Source of the DNA: Cololabis saira
Taxonomy: Eukaryota; Chordata; Actinopteri; Beloniformes; Belonidae
NCBI RefSeq assembly: GCF_033807715.1
Contig: NC_084590.1
Location: 8,508,327 to 8,572,326, forward strand
Length of the DNA: 64,000 bases
Direction of reading: 5' to 3'
The notes below the pieces were generated by a model. That model had not been told where the DNA came from, did not search any database, and was given only the letters and a program-made list of their open reading frames with translations. The position numbers and the translations under genes are program-made. Positions 43,131 to 54,563 of the stretch are shown in pieces (the first letter of the stretch is position 1; the number at the start of each line of letters is the position of its first letter).

Positions 43131-43545
43131 CCAGACCGGGGGGGAGGTGCTGCGCATGCGCACCGCACCGGTCCATAACGGGTCTGGGTCTGGGTCTGGT
43201 CGTTAAACACGTCAGCGAACTTCGGGAATAGTTCTGACCCACACGGACGGGATCAGTGCGGATCCCATCTGGGTTTTTTTTTACCGAACTTCATCAGAAA
43301 GTTGATGTTGATACGAACCTGAGCAGGGCGGGTTCTGCAGCGCTGAGAGGAGTTCTGCTGAGGTTCTGCAGAGTTCCGCTGCCCCGGCGGACCCAACACC
43401 AAACTTTATTCTTCTTCTCCGTCGCCTGCAGCGGCTTCTTCTTCTGCTCAGCGAGACGTCGCTCTGGAGCTGCAATGTTGCTCTGCCGCCCCCTGCTGGC
43501 GGCGCTGCTCGCTGCAGCCACGCTCACTAGTGCTGACGCTGATCA
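43131..43545. promoter_or_regulatory. GC-rich block, possible promoter/first exon
   Basis: A sharp rise in GC and CpG content (for example CTGCGCATGCGCACCGCACC) stands out from the AT-rich surroundings and is not an identified repeat. It lies 4 kb upstream of smco4 on the minus strand and could be its promoter and noncoding first exon. It could equally be the start of a plus-strand gene. Position and composition are the only evidence. Confidence 0.35.
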
Positions 43546-43636
43546 AACAGCTAAAACCAAGGGCACGGATTTTCATAAACTTACATTTTTATCTTTAATT
43601 TTTGATTTTGATTTTATATGTAAAAACAACAATTAA
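43474..43636 (+). CDS. Possible secreted-protein start, uncertain
   Basis: ATG at 43474 opens MLLCRPLLAALLAAATLTSA, a good signal peptide in form. After about 34 residues the frame enters AT-rich sequence that looks like intron or intergenic DNA. No clear GT donor exists where one would be needed. I do not recognise the gene and it may be chance. Confidence 0.2.
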
Positions 43637-43813
43637 AGAGAAGATAAGAAAACAAAACAGCAAAACAAAGAATTTGATACTTTAACACTTAATATCTTAA
43701 TTACATGTGCAAAAAAGGGGCCTGCATATAAACACTATTGGGTGAATGGTTAGATTTGTTTATATTTATGTTCAGAAATGGGCAGCTAATTATAATTATA
43801 TGTGTATGCATGC

Positions 43814-43816
<3 letters not shown>

Positions 43817-43855
<39 letters not shown>

Positions 43856-43856
43856 T
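43817..43856. repeat. (TA)n microsatellite
   Basis: About 18 TA units. Confidence 0.95.
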
Positions 43857-43893
43857 GTATGTGTGTGTGAATATGTAAGTAGATATATACATA

Positions 43894-44527
43894 CAGAACT
43901 GTATGAATATTGTGATTTTCTGTAATGCAATTACAAAAACAAAAATGTCATACATTCTGGATTCATTACAAATCAACTGAAATATTGCAAGCCTTTTATT
44001 ATTTTAATATTGCGGATCATGGTTTACAGCTTAAGAAAACTCAAATATCCTATCTCAAAAAAATTAGAATATTCTGGGAATCTTAATCTTAAAGAGGGGA
44101 AGGTGGCTCAGTTGGTAGAGCGTTCGCCCATGAACCTGAAGGTCAGTGGTTCGAACCCTAGTTCCGCCTGTGTCCACCCTTGGGCAAGACACTGAATCCC
44201 CCGGTTGCTCCCGGTTGTCAGGCCAGCGCCGTTGTGTATGGCAGCTCCGCCGACAACCGGTGTGTGAATGTGTGCCTGTGTGGGTGAATGTTTGCAGTGT
44301 AAAGTGCTTTGGGGCTGTAGGAGTACAGCTGGAAAGCGCTATATAAGTGTAAGCCATTTATAAACTGTAAGCCATAATCAGCAATATTAAAATAAAAGGC
44401 TTGCAATATTTCAGTTGATTTGTAATGAATCCAGAATGTATGACTTTTTTTTTTTTTTTTTTTTTAAATTGCATTACAGAAAATTAAGAACTTTATCACA
44501 ATATTCTAATTTTCTGAGACAGTCCTG
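43894..44527. mobile_element. Palindromic Tc1/mariner-type MITE, copy 3, carrying a SINE
   Basis: Same halves as copies 1 and 2 (TTGCAAGCCTTTTATTATTT and its mirror), ending GAGACAGTCCTG then TA. The left end has a short deletion. A SINE is inserted at the centre of the hairpin. Confidence 0.85.
44094..44360 (+). mobile_element. tRNA-derived SINE
   Basis: The A box TGGCTCAGTTGGTAGAGCG (44104-44122) and B box GGTTCGAACCC (44148-44158) are near consensus for the RNA polymerase III promoter. The body ends in AAAGTGCTTTGGGGC and AAAGCGCTATATAAGTG, the tail shared by V-SINE-like fish elements. It looks fairly intact. Confidence 0.85.
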
Positions 44528-44571
<44 letters not shown>

Positions 44572-44580
44572 CGTGTGTTA
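44528..44580. repeat. (TA)n/(TG)n microsatellite
   Basis: A TA run followed by TGTGTGTGCGTGTG. Confidence 0.9.
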
Positions 44581-44889
44581 GTAGATATATACATAGATAT
44601 AGTGCAGATGGAGTTAATATAGAGATAGTATGGTGTAAATAAGTACATTTATATAAATATTTAGATAGGCATGTGAGGAACCCGAGCGGCCTCCCCACGT
44701 ACAAAGGGACAAGGCAAAACTGGACCTGGGTGATGAGGTGTAAAAAAAAACCTTGCAGAGCATAGAATGCCAAAAAATAAGGCTTTTTAATGTAAAAAAA
44801 AAACACAGACATACAGGCGGAGGGCAAAATCAGTATTCTAACAAAAATGGCACATTGGGCATAGCCTCTCACCAAGCTACATCCATTAA

Positions 44890-45228
44890 AGGAGCTTGAG
44901 GCCGGATTGTGGCAGGATTTATGAAAAAAATCCGTATACATTTTAAGTTTTCTAGTAATAATGTCAGATGAAGCGTTCCAAACCCAAAAGAATGAGCCCT
45001 CTAGTGTATTCTCCTTTGCCTTGAACAGGCTGTGTGCTGCAAAATGTGCTGCAATTCGGTCCCGAATTTCCCGCGCTGTCCTGTGGATGTGACGTCACAT
45101 GACGCTGCATGCACGTTCTCCCCGTTCTCCCGTGCCGGCTTCACTGTTGGCTGCAGTACCCCCAACGGCCGTCGTGGTGAAGGGTGGCGCTAGAGAGTCT
45201 CATTTCTTAAAAGGAGCCTCATGCTCCT
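44890..45228. mobile_element. TTAA MITE (AGGAGCTTGAGG ends)
   Basis: The ends AGGAGCTTGAGG and CCTCATGCTCCT are inverted repeats flanked by TTAA. A truncated relative with the same AGGAGCATGAG end and a GAAGCCGGCACGGGAGCGCC block lies at 45750-45860 in the other orientation. Confidence 0.7.
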
Positions 45229-45231
45229 TTA

Positions 45232-46050
45232 AGCAGACCCCTCTTCTAGTATGCAGCTGCTGATTATAAACCCAGGCAGGGTGGAGAGGTTGATTGGACA
45301 CAGGTGTGCCACAATCAGTAGAACCAGGCCCACCTGTGTGCTGCTCCCCCGCAGACCACGCCCAATCCTCCACTCTGCCACACACATTAAAAACAAGTCC
45401 GGTGATGGTGAGAAGGGGAGGGGTTGCTCACTTTCTCACAGGGCATGTGTGTACAAATATATAGAAATACTCAACTATGTGTATGTAGGTATAGGTATGT
45501 GTGTGAGTACAGTGTGTGAGTATAATTATAGTATAGTTAGTTATTATAAATACATGTTAATAAATGATTAGTGAATGGGGGTAGGATTAAATAAGTTTAC
45601 ACTTCTTCCTACTACTTTTTGCACATGTAATTAAGATATTAAGTGTTAAAGTATGAAATTCTTTGTTTTGTTGTTTTGTTTTCTTATCTTCTCTTTAATT
45701 GTTGTTTTTTACATTTACAAAATCAAATCAAATCAATCAAAACATTTAAAGGAGCATGAGTCAAGAATAAGAAATGAGACTCATTAGCGCCACGACGACC
45801 GTCGGGGTTCCTGCAGCCAACAGCGAAGCCGGCACGGGAGCGCCGTTCAAATCAAGCTCTAAATATGACTTACAATGTTATCTTACCTGGTCAGTAGGAA
45901 ATGAGCCATGTCAGCATCTGTTTTCAGTCCCAATTCAAGTTGAAGCTGCCTCCATGACTCATTCACACCTGAACACAAGAAACATGCCAAATGAGTAAAG
46001 TGAGGAAAAGTACCTCCTTAAATTAAAAAAAAAAGTTAGCAACGTGGATA
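45232..46050. other. Intergenic; partial MITE at 45750-45860
   Basis: The 45250-45400 part (CAGCTGCTGATTATAAACCC, CACCTGTGTGCTGCTCCCC) has the feel of an LTR or repeat fragment, but no partner is seen in the window. The rest is AT-rich. Confidence 0.35.
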
Positions 46051-46694
46051 TAGGGTTGCCAACTCCCTGAAAGACAAATAAGGGACACCTCATCCTTAAG
46101 GCCAACCAACCCGGTTTCCTCCACCTTTCCTGGCGCGGTGAATTTTTTTAGCCCCTTTTTTTGTGAGTGAAACGATTTTTTTACTGTTTGACTCGAACCT
46201 GAATTGAATTAGATGCATATTTTTTAATGCCATGAACACATGGAAAACACATTATTATTCAGCAATTCACTTTAATACAAAATAACAAAATTAACTGAAT
46301 AAAATAAATATCTTTCTTAAACAGAAACCTGTCTTGCTTAACTTAAAAAATTGTATACATTAATATAAAACAATAGAAAGAAAGCAGAACATCCATTCCG
46401 TAATAGTGCACATTATTAGTGCAATAACAAAAGTGCAAACAGAAAGTCTGTAGAAAACTTGTAAACATATTTGTGCCTCAAAGGCCATGACTGTAGACTA
46501 CAGTTGGAGTAAAACAGAAACAAATAACTTACTCAATAGCTCAATGCCATTTTCCATTGGCATTTTATGAGTATTTTATGACTCTCACAGTAATACGGGA
46601 CAAAGTGCGTCCCTTCTCAGCTCAATACGGGACACGTACTTTAGTTTATAAATACGGGACGATTATGTTTTTCAAGGGACGGTTGGCAACTCTA
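46051..46694. mobile_element. hAT-type MITE (TAGGGTTGCCAACTCCCTGA)
   Basis: The left end TAGGGTTGCCAACTCCCTGA and the inverted right end TAGAGTTGCCAACCGTCCCT are flanked by CGTGGATA (46043-46050) and CGTGAATA (46695-46702), an 8-bp duplication with one change. AATACGGGAC words recur near the right end. No transposase is present. Confidence 0.85.
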
Positions 46695-46699
46695 CGTGA

Positions 46700-46860
46700 A
46701 TATGACCTGCATATAACCTGTATATAATCTGCATGTAACCTGCATATGACCTATATTAAACCTTTAATATGACCTGCATGTAACATGCATTTAACTTGCA
46801 AATGACTTGCATGTAACTGTATATGACCTGCATATGACCTGTATGTAAGAGCTATTTGTG
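46700..46860. repeat. 11-bp degenerate minisatellite ATATGACCTGC
   Basis: Many variants of ATATGACCTGC/ATATAACCTGT occur here and again at 47230-47355. The sequence in between (46861-47229) looks inserted. Confidence 0.8.
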
Positions 46861-47229
46861 TTACTTTGTCAAATGTCTTTATCTTGTGTTTTTGGTCAGT
46901 CTTCCGTCCACTAGGGGGAGCAGTGACACAGTCAATTGGGCTCGGTCTACTTATTCAAGGTGCAATCACACACAGGTGGCTGTGTGGAGGCAAAAGTTTT
47001 TTTGACCGGGCGTGCGTGCGTGTGTTGAAGAAGTGAATATAGAAAAATAGCAGGCGGATATTTATGTTTGTTTATTTTTGGTTTACTACATGAGACAAAG
47101 TGGCAATACCTGCATGAACACTGTAAAGAATAAAAAGACATTGGGAACATTGGAAACAGCTCGTATTTGCACGCGTCATAAATGAACTCTAAACACAGCC
47201 AGGGAGTGGCTTTTTTGACAGGCAAATGG
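46861..47229. other. Insertion-like segment between minisatellite halves
   Basis: It contains TCCGTCCACTAGGGGGAGCA, a motif common in fish retroelement ends, but no terminal repeats were found. It is probably an LTR or LINE fragment. Confidence 0.3.
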
Positions 47230-47355
47230 TCACTACACTGTATATGACTTGCATATAACCTGCATATGACCTGAAAAAGACCTGGATATGACCTGTATAT
47301 AAACTGTATATGACATTTATATAACCTGTATATGACCTGCATGTAACTGTATATG
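47230..47355. repeat. 11-bp degenerate minisatellite, second part
   Basis: Continuation of ATATGACCTGC-type units. Confidence 0.8.
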
Positions 47356-47981
47356 CAGGGCCGGCCCAAGCCTCCATGGGGCCCTAAGCAGAATGTGATT
47401 TTGGGGCCCTCTATAACTGCCAATAATACTGATTATTGATCATTCACACACCCACTATGAACTTATTTCATGTTCTTCCCTGTCATTACAAATACACTTG
47501 TAAAACTAGATGTAAGAACTTTTTGTTGTAGTTAGATTGTAATCCACAGGGATAAAGACCATGGAAGCAGAAAACAGATTAACAAACTTGCAGAAAAATC
47601 TTTCAATTAATATTTTACAAAGTCAGCAACTGCCCCTACTGGCCACACAGAGAAGCAACAGATAAAAGGTGAAAGAGCTGCACAGTTGCAGCAGAGTTGT
47701 TTCCATCATCCTACTGTCAGCCTGGCAGGTTTTTACCATCTATGGTTTTTAATCTGAAATGGAGCAAATTCAACTACAAGAGCAGCCTGGGGTTGATTTA
47801 CACTTACTAAAAGAAACAAAATAATCAAATAGTTAATGTATAAACCATTTACTGTAAACACGTTATCTACTTTATTTTTGGTTTTAAATAAACTGCAACA
47901 GCAATGTGCAACAACAATTTGTTGAAGTGGAACAACAATTAAGTACTACAAAAACTAGAACTATAATTAAAATCACTCAAC
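47356..47981. mobile_element. hAT-like end (CAGGGCCGGCCC) and unrecognised DNA
   Basis: CAGGGCCGGCCCAAGCCTCC followed by GGGGCCCTAAGCAGAATG is a known fish hAT-type terminus. The partner end is not found. After about 47480 nothing is recognised up to the LTR. Confidence 0.5.
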
Positions 47982-48101
47982 TGTTGTGCCACGAGCCCCT
48001 CAGCCAGCACAGCTGTGGTGGATTCCAATCAGCCCAGCTGCTCCACCTTCATGATCAACAGCTGCCTTCATAAGCTGCTGAGAGACAAGGCTCAGCGCTT
48101 A
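47982..48101 (+). mobile_element. Gypsy 5' LTR, first part
   Basis: It begins TGTTGTGCCACGAGCCCC and matches 54593-54712 of the 3' LTR. It lacks a 28-bp segment near its start that the 3' LTR has. It is cut at CAGCGCTTA by the LINE and resumes at 51782. Confidence 0.85.
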
Positions 48102-49645
48102 TTTCTTTGAAACAACGGTAGTTTCAGGAATATAGATAGAGAACAGGATGAGAATGAGGAATGTAGTAGTATGGTAATAAAGAAACGTAATAAGGCTTTT
48201 AAGGTATTAAAGAATACTCATAATTTTCAAAATTTCATACAATATAAAAGAATGCAAGCAGTGGTGAGAAAGACTATTAAAGAGGCTAAAAGGAAGTACT
48301 GGAGAACATTTTGTGATTCAATAGGGAGAACCACACCAATTAGCCAAGTTTGGGGAATGATTAAGAAAATGGGGGGAGTAAGACGTGAATGGGGGTACCC
48401 AGTTTTGGAAAATGGTGGGGTCCTGGCTATTGAAGATCAAGAAAAAGCAGATATGTTTGGAAAGGCTTTGGTTGAGGTACATAGCTCTGGAAATATGTCT
48501 GAAGAGGGGAGAAAAGGAAGACAGGAAACAAGTGACAGAAATAAAGAGTTGCTGGAAAGAGAGGAAGAGAAGGATGATGTAATTAACACCCCCTTTACAT
48601 TAGAAGAAATGAAAAGGGCTTTAGGTAAATCAGGACTAACTGCTCCGGGAAAAGATCAGATATGCTATACCATGTTGAGACATCTGTCTGATAAGTCATT
48701 AGAGGTCATATTACACTTTTACAACAAAATTTGGCAGGAAGGGAAATTACCACAAAGTTGGAAACATGCAGTCATAGTACCAATCAGGAAACCAGGAAAA
48801 GATCCTACTAATCCAAGTAACTATAGACCAATCGCATTGACGTCTCATATGTGTAAAATCATGGAGCGTATGATCACTGAAAGGCTAACATATTATTTGG
48901 AAATAAGAAATCTTAGATCACAACATCAAAGTGGGTTTAGAAAAGGAAGGGGAACAATGGATCCAATACTATGTCTAGAAACAGAGGTGAGGAAGGCACA
49001 AGTCAATAAGGAGGTGGTGGTAGCAGTATTTTTTGATGTTGAAAAGGCATATGATTTATTGTGGAAAGAAGGTTTATTGATTAAAATGAAAAGTTTAGGT
49101 ATAACAGGTAAAATGTTCAGATGGGTGAAGGAATTTTTGTATGAACGTTCTATAGAGGTGAGGGTGGGGAAAACATTTTCAGCAAGGTATGGTGTGGATA
49201 ACGGAACACCGCAAGGAAGTGTAATAAGTCCCTTGTTATTTTCAATAATGATTGATGATGTATATGAAGATATTGGCCAAACTATAGGGAAATCTCTGTT
49301 TGCTGATGATGGAGCAATATGGAAAACAGGAAGAAATGTGAAATATGTAGTCAAACAGTTACAGGAAACAATTAAAAGAGTGGAGCAGTGGTCATTGAAA
49401 TGGGGATTTAAATTTTCTGTAGAGAAAACAAATACCCTTTTCTTTACAAGGAAGAAAATTGAATCAGAAGTCAAACTATATTTGTATGGCAAGGAGCTGA
49501 AAAGGGTGGAATCATTCAAATTACTGGGAGTATGGTTTGATTCAAGGCTCACCTGGAAAGTACATATTGATAAAATTGGTGATAAATGTAAAAAGGTTAT
49601 AAATGTCATGAGGTGTTTAATGGGTACAGAGTGGGGAGCTGACAG
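48102..49645 (+). pseudogene. LINE reverse transcriptase domain
   Basis: The frame is open from the LTR junction through the 48171 methionine. RT motifs appear in order: NPSNYRPIALTSHMCKIMER, QHQSGFRKGRGTMDPILCLE, VAVFFDVEKAYDLLW, DNGTPQGSVISPLLFSIMID and the catalytic SLFADDGAIW. No stop interrupts this 1.5-kb part. It is broken by the hAT MITE in the thumb region, after GTEWGAD. Confidence 0.9.
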
Positions 49646-50230
49646 CAAGGGCGTAACCATGGTTGGGAGACGCTGCTCTAGCTTCATATGATACCAGTCT
49701 CTTTACTTCAAGCTAACTTAGCTATCTCAACTAACAAACTGAGCCCTTTTTAACGAGTTAAATATTTCAAATTAATTCAAATATTAACACACTCAGTTTG
49801 ACAACATCACTCCTCTTTAGCTATGTAGTTGCTTACTGTCTGAAAAAAACGTCGTATGTCCTGCTTTTTCCGCTTTTTCGGTAACGAAGGACTCATTGCT
49901 CCCTCCACGGTTTCACACAACGCTGTCTATTGTTTCCTCTGTCATTTGGCGGTCGGAGCCGGTGGTTCAAACCGAGCCGCCGTTACATGGACGCAACCAA
50001 GTGTACAATTGGGAGGGGGGTGGTCACACACTTTAGTTTTCCTTATAAACGGAAATAAATTGATCGGTAAATTATCGAAAATAACAAGAGACGGACTGTT
50101 GAGCCAGGTTTCATAAAATTAGGAAATATTTAACAAATTTGTACATAATATTATTGGGGGGGACAGATTGGTATTTTCCCAGTATTGGGGGGGACACGAC
50201 CCCCCCAAAGAATGCATGGTTACGCCCATG
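49646..50230. mobile_element. 585-bp hAT MITE inside the LINE
   Basis: The ends CAAGGGCGTAACCATG and CATGGTTACGCCCATG are 16-bp inverted repeats with one change. They are flanked by a perfect 8-bp duplication GCTGACAG (49638-49645 and 50231-50238). Removing the element and one copy of the duplication restores LINE sequence. No coding sequence is seen. Confidence 0.95.
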
Positions 50231-50238
50231 GCTGACAG

Positions 50239-51600
50239 GTCTTCTTTGAAAGCTATATACAGGTTTAATAAGATCAGTACTGGACTATGGGTGTGTCGCA
50301 TATGGGTCGGCATGTAAATCTTTGTTGGGCAGGTTGGACAGGATTCAGGCTCAAGCACTGAGGGTATGTTGTGGAGCTTTCAAAACTACATCTGTACCTG
50401 CATTGCAGGTGGAAATGGGGGAGATGCCACTGGAATTAAGAAGACAGCAACTCATGATGACATACTGGGCAAATTTGCAAGGTCACAATAATCATCCGAC
50501 AAAAAGTACAACTGAGCCATGCTGGGAACACGGGAAAAAGCAAATGAAGAGCTTTGGATGGGTGGTTGAGAGGAGAGCAAGGGAGATGGGAATACTGGAG
50601 TTGAGTTTTTCGCCAACTGTTGTGTTGCCGGCTGTTCCACCTTGGCTACTGCCACAGGCAGAGGTAGATCTGAGCCTCCTGGACTGGGAAAAAGAACAAG
50701 AGAGAAATAGTAACAGTGTAAATTCATACATTAGAAGGAATTACTATGGTCATTTACATATATACACAGATGGTTCAAAAGATCCAGAGACAGGCAGAAC
50801 AGCAGCAGCAGTAGTCATCCCTGAAGTGAACATTGTATGCAGGAAGAGACTATCGGATGAATTATCTGTGTTTACAAGCGAAATGATGGCTATAATAATT
50901 GCATTGCAGTGGGTAGAGGACAGCAGGCCAGAAAGAGTGGTTATACTATCAGATTCAGCAGCAGCATTAAAAAGCTTATTTTATTGCAACACCACATGCA
51001 GAGAAGACCTATTATTTGAAATAATGATGCAATTATTTAGAATTAAGCATATGCAATTGTCTGTCATTTTTGTGTGGGTTCCTGCACACATCGGGATTGA
51101 AGGGAATGAGAGGGCAGATGGAGCAGCCAAAGGGGCTTTGAGGAGTGAACATCAACTCCATGTAAACATCAGCAAATCAGAAGTCAAAGGGGTGATAAAG
51201 AGACAAATCAGGAAAAAGTGGCAAAATGAGTGGAACAAAGAAAGTAAAGGACGGTATCTTTTTAAAAATAAACCATTAGTTGGGAATGCAGGATCAGGCG
51301 GGCGGAACAGGACAGAGGAAAGAGTAATGACAAGATTAAGGAATGGGCATACTGGGCTGAATAGATCTCTATTTTTAATAAAAAAAACATAATACAGGAA
51401 AGTGTGAACATTGTGGAGAGGAGGAAACAGTGGACCATATTCTATTAGACTGCAACAAATATATAACAGAGAGAGATGTGTTAAAGCAGGAAATAAGAAA
51501 GCTAGGGGAAGTTAATATCATAAATATATTACGGAAATCTTCAGGTGATGAGTGCTGGAAAAAGCTAATACATTTTTTAAAATCAACTAGATTAATGAAT
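50239..51600 (+). pseudogene. LINE RT thumb, RNase H and C-terminal region
   Basis: It continues the LINE protein after the MITE, with a one-base frame change near 50262. RNase H motifs are HIYTDGSKDPETGRTAAAVV (first Asp), SEMMAIIIALQW (Glu), VILSDSAAALKSL (Asp) and VPAHIGIEGNERADGAAKGA (His/Asp). A second frame change at the poly-A run near 51385 leads to CEHCGEEETVDHILLDCNKY, the zinc-knuckle-like C-terminus. All four RNase H catalytic residues are present. Confidence 0.88.
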
Positions 51601-51781
51601 AGGATATAAGGCCGGGTTATTTGATTTAAGTGAATTTGGTTGTTTTGTTTTGTTTGTTTTGATTGTTTTGTTTGTTTTGTTTGTATTGTTTGACATACAT
51701 TCATTTTGAATACATTAGAGATCGTTTAGATACCTAGTCCATATTCCAGATCAGTGGGTGGCGGTAATGCACCCGAAAGCT

Positions 51782-52015
51782 GAAAGTTTAGGCTCTGGTG
51801 TTTTTGAGATTTTGTAGATCTGCTATTTTTGGTCCTAACTATTGTTTCCTTGTGTTCCAGGCTCCCTCCAGTCAATCCAGTGTCTCCCCGCTCCTTCCAC
51901 CTCCCCTGGATTGAGTTTATGCATTAAATCCTTCGTTTGCAACTTCAGTCTCAGTGTCTTTGCTTTTGGGGTCCCTGGCACATTTGGCTATTTCTATTCT
52001 CGAGTGAGCCTAACA
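51782..52015 (+). mobile_element. Gypsy 5' LTR, second part
   Basis: GAAAGTTTAGGCTCTGGTGT to CGAGTGAGCCTAACA, nearly identical to 54742-54986. It ends in CA, with the gypsy leader GAACGTCTAAGCCAAC following. Confidence 0.85.
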
Positions 52016-52031
52016 GAACGTCTAAGCCAAC

Positions 52032-54129
52032 ATGAGCCAAGCCGGGGCTCCAGGGGCAGAGAGACCTCCAGAATTACGGGAGCTAGTTTGGTCAAGCTAC
52101 TAAGCTTTCCGCACTGCAGCAGGAATTAAGGAAGGCCTTCCCCACTGTCCAATCCCAGATTGCGGATCTTGAGAAGACGTCTCAGTCCACGGTGGGTACT
52201 GTGGCTGCCCTTTCGTCCCAGATTAACTCCTTATCAGGGGCCTTGTCAGGCATACAACAGTCCTTGGATGCCCTTAGAGACCAAGTCTCCACCAGCAGAG
52301 GCCCTAGCCCCAGTTCTTCCAACCTGCCTGCAAACCCAGTCCTTCCTGCCCACCAGCACGCTCATTCTGAGCCTGGCTTAGTCAGTCCTAGGCCTTTTAA
52401 TGTAAATTTTGATCAGAGCAAAGGCTTCTTGGCCCAATGTGAGTTACTTTTTACTCATCAGCCTTCGAGATACTCTTCTGATGGGTCGAAGATTGCCCTG
52501 GTCATGTCCTTGCTGGTCGACGACGCCCTCAGCTGGGGTATTGCCGCAGTAGGGAGCAACCCAGCCTTTGCCATCAACTACAGCCAATTCAAGAGTGAGT
52601 TTCAAGCAGTATTTGATCACCCTGCAGACCGCCAAGACGCTTCGAGCCGTTTGCTAGCTATCCACCAGGGGTCGCGTTCTGTGGACCAGTATACACTGCA
52701 GTTTCGCATCCTTGCGGCAGAGAGCCGTTGGAATGACCACGCCCTGCTGAGTGCATATCGCAAAGGTCTGAATGATTCCGTTAAGGATCTTATTGTCCAT
52801 GACAGTCCAACGACCCTCAACGAGCTCGTATCCCTGGCGCTCAAGATGGACACCCGACTCCATGAGCGCCGTGCCGACCAACGCAGGCCCAGCCGCTCTG
52901 CTTCGGTGTCCCATGGTGCGTCATTATATACAGCAAGTCCAGGCCCCCATTCACTCATGCTGCCCCTGCTACGTCCGAGCCTGCGGAACCCATGGAGATT
53001 GACTGTTCGCGCCTCTCACGACACGAGAGAGAACAGAGAATGTCCAACCAGCTGTGTCTCTACTGTGGGGAGTAGAGCCTGTCCGATCCGCCCTAAAGGA
53101 TCCAGCTCGCCAGTAGGGGCTATACTGGTGAGCAAAGCAACTTCTCAGCCCAAGAATAGTCCCAACCGTCTTTTCCCCGCTATTCTCTCCTGGGACCAAG
53201 AAACGCTGTCTGTTAGTGCCCTCATTGATTCCGGTGCGGACGAAAGCCTCATGGACATCTCCTTAGCTCGCCAGGTGGGCATCCCTTTAGTTCCCCTGCA
53301 CCGCACTCTGTCACCCCGGGCTATCGACGGGCACTCCTTGGGTAAAATCTCTTATTCCACTGAGCCTCTCACGCTCACTCTTTCAGGTAACCACTCCGAG
53401 TCCATCCGCTTTTTCGTTCTTCATGCTCCCACTGCGCCCCTGGTGTTGGGTAGACCCTGGTTGGAGAGGCATGAACCGCACATCTCCTGGGCCTCTGGTC
53501 GGATCTTGGGTTGGAGCACTGCTTGCCATGCGGCCTGTCTGCGCTCCGCCTTGTCTCCTCCCGGTGGTCCAGGTTCCATGTCCTCTCCACCCGATCCCAC
53601 TGGTGTTCCCCCTGCTTACCATGACCCTGCCCTGGGGTTTAGTAAAGATAAAGCCATCTCCAAGCTCAAGGGCCTGTTCTCTACGGCGCCTGTGCTCGTC
53701 CACCCAGATCCTGCGAGACAGTTCATTGTAGAAGTGGATTCTTCGGATTCAGGCATTGGAGCCGTCCTTTCGCAGTGGTCGGAGGAGGACCAAAGGATGC
53801 ATCCGTGCGCCTATTTCTGTAGGAGCTATGAGCCTGCTGAGAAGAATTACGACGTGGGTAACAAGGAGTTGCTCGCGCTTCACGACGCTCTGAAGGAATG
53901 GAGACACTGGTTGGAGGGAGCGAAGCTGCCGTTCGACGTGTGGTCGGACCACAAAGAGCTGACCAATTTGCGGACGGCGAAGAGGCTGAACTCCAGACAG
54001 ACCCGTTGGACCCGTTTCCTAAGCCGTTTTGATGTTACCGTCACTTCCCGCCCGGGCTCCAAGAATGTCAAGGCCGACGCGCTTTCCCGTCACTTCTCTG
54101 TCAAAAACCCTACTGTCCAAGAGTTCTGA
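52032..54129 (+). pseudogene. Gypsy gag-protease-RNase H frame lacking RT
   Basis: A gag ATG at 52032 reads MSQAGAPGAERPPELRELVW and meets a stop after about 23 codons. A one-base shift leads into the long frame, open from about 52090 to 54129 (GTG at 52192; 645 codons). It holds a gag body with FLAQCELLFTHQPSRYSSDG, a scrambled nucleocapsid region, the aspartic protease ALIDSGADESLMD (about residue 345) and GRPWLERHEPHISW. It then jumps from PPAYHD to FSKDKAISKLKGLFSTAPVL and RNase H (about residues 510-630, VEVDSSDSGIGAVLSQ, NKELLALHDALKEWRHWLEG). The catalytic RT core is missing, yet the frame stays open across the junction. Confidence 0.88.
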
Positions 54130-54173
54130 CACCATCCTTCCACCTGCCCAGGTAGTAGGTGTTGTCACCTGCA

Positions 54174-54226
54174 CCACCTGTGCTCGGAGTAAGGCTTCCC
54201 ATCGTGCTCGGAGTAAGGCTTCCCAT
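54174..54226 (+). repeat. Direct repeat of 24 bp
   Basis: GTGCTCGGAGTAAGGCTTCC plus CATC occurs twice in tandem at the edge of the integrase deletion. Confidence 0.85.
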
Positions 54227-54329
54227 CGTCCTCCGGCAGGCCTTCTGCAACCCCTTCCCGTTCCTAGACCTTTTCAGTGCTCGCTGGGTTATCAACCCAC
54301 TCTGTCTCCCCCTGTGTCTGCTCCTCCAC

Positions 54330-54563
54330 CCCCTCGGGTCCTAGCAGATGGTGACCCTGTTGGGACGGTTCGGAAGCTGCTTGCTGTCCATCGTAGGGGA
54401 CCAGGTTTCCAGTACTTGGTGGACTGGGAAGGCTTTGGCCCTGAAGACCGTAGCTGGGTGCCCCGGTCCTACCTTGCAGACCTTTCCTGGTTGGATGACT
54501 TCTACCGGCACAATCCGGGTGCTCCGGGTCGGTCGTCCGGTGCCTCCCCTGAGGAAGGGGGTA
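54330..54563 (+). pseudogene. Gypsy chromodomain
   Basis: Encodes [20 protein letters not shown] and [20 protein letters not shown] then [10 protein letters not shown], a chromodomain fold with its aromatic cage positions, as found at the end of chromovirus integrases. The catalytic integrase core that should precede it is deleted. The frame continues to 54754 through the LTR. Confidence 0.88.

Larger units (their letters stand above)
48102..51781 (+). mobile_element. LINE with RNase H (I/Nimb-like), inserted in the gypsy LTR
   Basis: A 5'-truncated non-LTR element with RT, RNase H and a C-terminal zinc-knuckle-like part, in that order. Together with the GTGGGTGGCGGTAATGCACC tail, this points to the I group. 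It lacks ORF1 and the endonuclease. About 32 bp of the LTR present at 54713-54744 is missing at the insertion site, suggesting a target deletion. It is itself split by a hAT MITE. Confidence 0.85.

Noticed and set aside
48926..49687. 253-codon minus-strand frame
   Set aside because: Shadow of the LINE reverse transcriptase on the plus strand.
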